This document shows, one piece after another, positions 4,735-6,507 of a stretch of 6,507 nucleotides of DNA. Source of the DNA: Bdellovibrionales bacterium (lineage in GTDB: Bacteria; Bdellovibrionota; Bdellovibrionia; Bdellovibrionales; UBA1609); contig JAGRAG010000255.1 of the NCBI GenBank assembly GCA_020435025.1, forward strand, positions 1-6,507, given 5' to 3'. The notes beneath the pieces are model-generated. The model was not told the DNA's origin. It ran no database searches and worked only from the letters and a program-made list of their open reading frames with translations. Numbering within the stretch: position 1 is the stretch's first letter; each line of letters starts with the position of its first letter. Both the position numbers and the translations under genes were made by a program.

Positions 4735-5591
4735 CCTTCTTTAATGAGTCCTTTAACATTTCTCTTCATAAATTCCGGAAGAGCGAAAGCCGCTCGATGA
4801 GTTTCCGCATTATAATACTGAAACTCCAGTCCCGATTGCTCCACCCGCTCTTCTTTAAAGTCCTTTAAAGGATGCAAGCCTTGCGAAGCAAAAGTAAAGG
4901 ACCAAAACCCACCGGGATAAGTGATATTATGAAAGTTATAAATTTTAACAACAGGAAAGACCTCACCCAGTACGGAGAGAAGTTTATTTTGCATGGTCGT
5001 TTCGAAGAAAGGAGACTCTCCTTGAGAAACAACAACTCCACCTGGATTTAAGCACTTTGCTACGTTTTGATAAAAATCGACACCAAAAAGAGGCTGCGCT
5101 GGACCGATAGGGTCCGTGGAATCTACAAGTATCACATCAAAGGTCTCTTGAGTTTCAGCTACAAATTTTACGGCATCATCTATGATCAAATTCAATTTAG
5201 GATTCGAAAACACACTTGAGGTTTGAGGAATGTGCTCTTTACAAGCAGCAACGACCATTTCATCAATTTCGACCATCACACACTGTTCCACCGAAGAATG
5301 ACGAAGCACTTCTCGAGCCGTTCCCCCATCACCGCCGCCGATAACTAAAACCTTTTTTGGATTCGGGTGAACAAACAAGGGAACATGAGTGATCATATCG
5401 TGATAAACAAATTCATCTCGCTCAGAAACCATGGCCAGACCATCGTTAAAAAGCATCTTCCCATGTCCTTCAGTTTCAACAACATCTACATTTTGAAAAT
5501 CGCTTTTCCCCGAAAACAGTGTCTTTTTAATACGAAAGCTCATCGCATAAAAATCGCGGTAGGTCTCGGTTGCCCAAGAATCTAACTTCAT
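4731..5591 (-). CDS. speE: Spermidine synthase
   Basis: This 286-residue cytoplasmic enzyme, a full-length SpeE, transfers an aminopropyl group from decarboxylated AdoMet to putrescine, giving spermidine and methylthioadenosine. The N-terminal beta region (about 1-60) ends in GLAMVSERDEFVYHDMITHVP (51-71), a hallmark of the family. The Rossmann part follows: GGGDGG (85-90), the acidic nucleoside contact VEIDE (107-111), the IDDA block (137-140), the catalytic-type VDSTDPIGPA (156-165) with Asp157 and Asp160, and SQGESPF (189-195). The pattern favours spermidine over spermine or thermospermine synthesis, but this rests on similarity. An AAGGGAG site (5603..5597) precedes the ATG, which overlaps the AdoMet decarboxylase stop by 4 nt. 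The neighbouring decarboxylase supplies its aminopropyl donor, which strongly supports the call. Confidence 0.95.
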   Translation of the reverse strand: MKLDSWATETYRDFYAMSFRIKKTLFSGKSDFQNVDVVETEGHGKMLFNDGLAMVSERDEFVYHDMITHVPLFVHPNPKKVLVIGGGDGGTAREVLRHSSVEQCVMVEIDEMVVAACKEHIPQTSSVFSNPKLNLIIDDAVKFVAETQETFDVILVDSTDPIGPAQPLFGVDFYQNVAKCLNPGGVVVSQGESPFFETTMQNKLLSVLGEVFPVVKIYNFHNITYPGGFWSFTFASQGLHPLKDFKEERVEQSGLEFQYYNAETHRAAFALPEFMKRNVKGLIKEG

Positions 5592-6507
5592 AACAACTCC
5601 CTTGATTGGATAGAAAATGGTTTATTGATATTACGATGAGGCTTCACAAAGCTACTATAAGTCACCCCATATCCCGATTGAATTGAACCAGTTGTGGTGT
5701 TCAAATTAATGAATCCTTCAAAGTCTTGCATCGGAAGATCGGTTTCCGTAAATGTGACTACGTCAAAGGTTCTGGGTTGAAATCGTTTAATGACTTCTTG
5801 AACAAGGTGAGCATAGTCTTCTTTTTCCGGAAAGTTCGTTTCAAAACTGACATAAGAGCCCTCCTCTTGGGGAGTGACGTGAATGGTGTAGTAACATTCG
5901 CCTTTTAAAGCATTTAAAGAATAGCCATAAGGTTCAAACAGAAAATCATCGACAACAAAATCAGGAAACACCCCCTCTACAGAGATCATTTCCCGGACTT
6001 TTTCGATCTTTTGATTTGGAGTCCCTAAGACCTGCTGCACCTCGGGTGCTAAATCGTACATGAGTAGCTCTAAAGTCGTGTCCCCTTGAGAAGGCTCATA
6101 GGGTTTTAGCATATTGGCTATATAGAGATGGTGTTCATCGGCGTTCCCATACCGAAAGCACTCAAAGTCTCCTAATTTTTGTAAATCTTCAAAATCCTCA
6201 AAGACATTCGATTTCTGTAAATGGGGATGGTACTCATTTTTTCTTTCATAGATGCAAGCTTGAATATTTTCAGAAGAAACCCAACTAATAAATTTTTCAG
6301 CCGCTTTGATCAAAGTCGTACAACCACAGGTGATCATAGTAATACGATCTTTCCACACAAAAAGACTCGATTCAGATAGCAAAAACGCCTCACAATCAGA
6401 ACTTTTAATTGAAGAAAGAATCTGAGCTTGCGCCGCTTGCACCAACTCCACCCATCGACTCTGAGGCCACTCCCTCAAAGAGCCGACTTCGGGAGAGACA
6501 ACAATCT
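5588..6507 (-). CDS. speD: Eukaryotic-type (class 2) S-adenosylmethionine decarboxylase, 5' partial
   Basis: This pyruvoyl enzyme decarboxylates AdoMet to make the aminopropyl donor for SpeE. The frame is open to the right edge; the TTG at 6478 is internal, because the upstream codons (…VVSPEVGS) continue an alignment to human AMD1 near its residues 30-40. About 20-30 N-terminal residues, including the counterparts of human Glu8 and Glu11, lie outside. Counting from the codon at 6478: the self-cleavage site is LSESS (34-38; Glu36-Ser37, like human Glu67-Ser68), Cys51 matches Cys82, Phe181 matches Phe223, GYS Ser187 matches Ser229, and IHVTP His200 matches His243. Deviations are Gln204 where human has Glu247 (ribose contact) and Ile49 at the Lys80 position, while the D-x-T-x-E activator-site block (133-137) and Glu213 are kept. 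This fold is typical of eukaryotes; bacteria usually have the short class 1 SpeD. The stop overlaps speE by 4 nt. Confidence 0.93.
   Translation of the reverse strand, partial: IVVSPEVGSLREWPQSRWVELVQAAQAQILSSIKSSDCEAFLLSESSLFVWKDRITMITCGCTTLIKAAEKFISWVSSENIQACIYERKNEYHPHLQKSNVFEDFEDLQKLGDFECFRYGNADEHHLYIANMLKPYEPSQGDTTLELLMYDLAPEVQQVLGTPNQKIEKVREMISVEGVFPDFVVDDFLFEPYGYSLNALKGECYYTIHVTPQEEGSYVSFETNFPEKEDYAHLVQEVIKRFQPRTFDVVTFTETDLPMQDFEGFINLNTTTGSIQSGYGVTYSSFVKPHRNINKPFSIQSRELL

Noticed and set aside
6476..6478. TTG at 6478 as the start of the AdoMet decarboxylase
   Set aside because: The frame stays open to the window edge and the upstream residues continue the family alignment; a start here would lack conserved N-terminal catalytic residues.
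1..6507. CRISPR array, insertion sequence or prophage signature
   Set aside because: No regularly spaced repeats, transposase, integrase or phage gene is visible; the tRNA at 2259-2334 has no duplicated 3' end that would mark an attachment site.

Overview
The window looks like a chromosomal segment of a moderately AT-rich Gram-negative bacterium. It carries a lipobox lipoprotein of the DUF2799 type, strong GGAGG-type ribosome sites, a Crp/Fnr-family regulator and dense operons with 4-nt overlaps. The mix of Proteobacteria-like families with a eukaryotic-type AdoMet decarboxylase would fit a predatory or environmental lineage such as Bdellovibrionota. That assignment is an inference from gene content, not a proven identity.

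Left part (1-2237): a short AT-rich edge region holds a long inverted repeat. Next comes a leftward integral-membrane methyltransferase of the isoprenylcysteine carboxyl methyltransferase (ICMT)/phospholipid methyltransferase type (207-806). Divergent from it is a rightward pair: a ferritin-like 'predicted metal-dependent hydrolase' (923-1717) and a Crp/Fnr-family regulator (1662-2237), which overlap by 56 nt. The 116-nt gap between the two directions is centred on an almost perfect 28-bp palindrome (851-878). Its core, TTAAC-N4-GTTAA, has the layout of an FNR/CRP-class operator. The three genes and the operator look like one self-regulated, membrane-related module.

Middle part (2238-3414): a leftward tRNA-Arg(UCG) with encoded CCA lies at 2259-2334. 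Upstream of it is a leftward NYN-domain (PIN-like) putative ribonuclease with a very basic tail (2432-3001). The 413-nt gap that follows has no convincing protein gene. It contains a consensus-like promoter, a structured region and a canonical Rho-independent terminator ending near 3296. I read this as an independent, unassigned structured ncRNA of about 235 nt, or an attenuated leader. A second promoter follows for the lipoprotein gene.

Right part (3415-6507): a rightward lipoprotein gene (3415-3951, TTG start) converges on a leftward operon. Reading leftward, the operon is a eukaryotic-type S-adenosylmethionine decarboxylase (5' end outside the window), spermidine synthase speE, and a TrmH-type tRNA 2'-O-methyltransferase. 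Both junctions are ATGA overlaps. The first two enzymes make spermidine from AdoMet and putrescine; the third uses AdoMet to methylate tRNA.

The observations most worth following are the palindrome-centred Crp/ferritin-like/methyltransferase module, the unassigned structured RNA at 3061-3296, and the eukaryotic-type speD inside a bacterial operon with a substituted substrate-binding residue.
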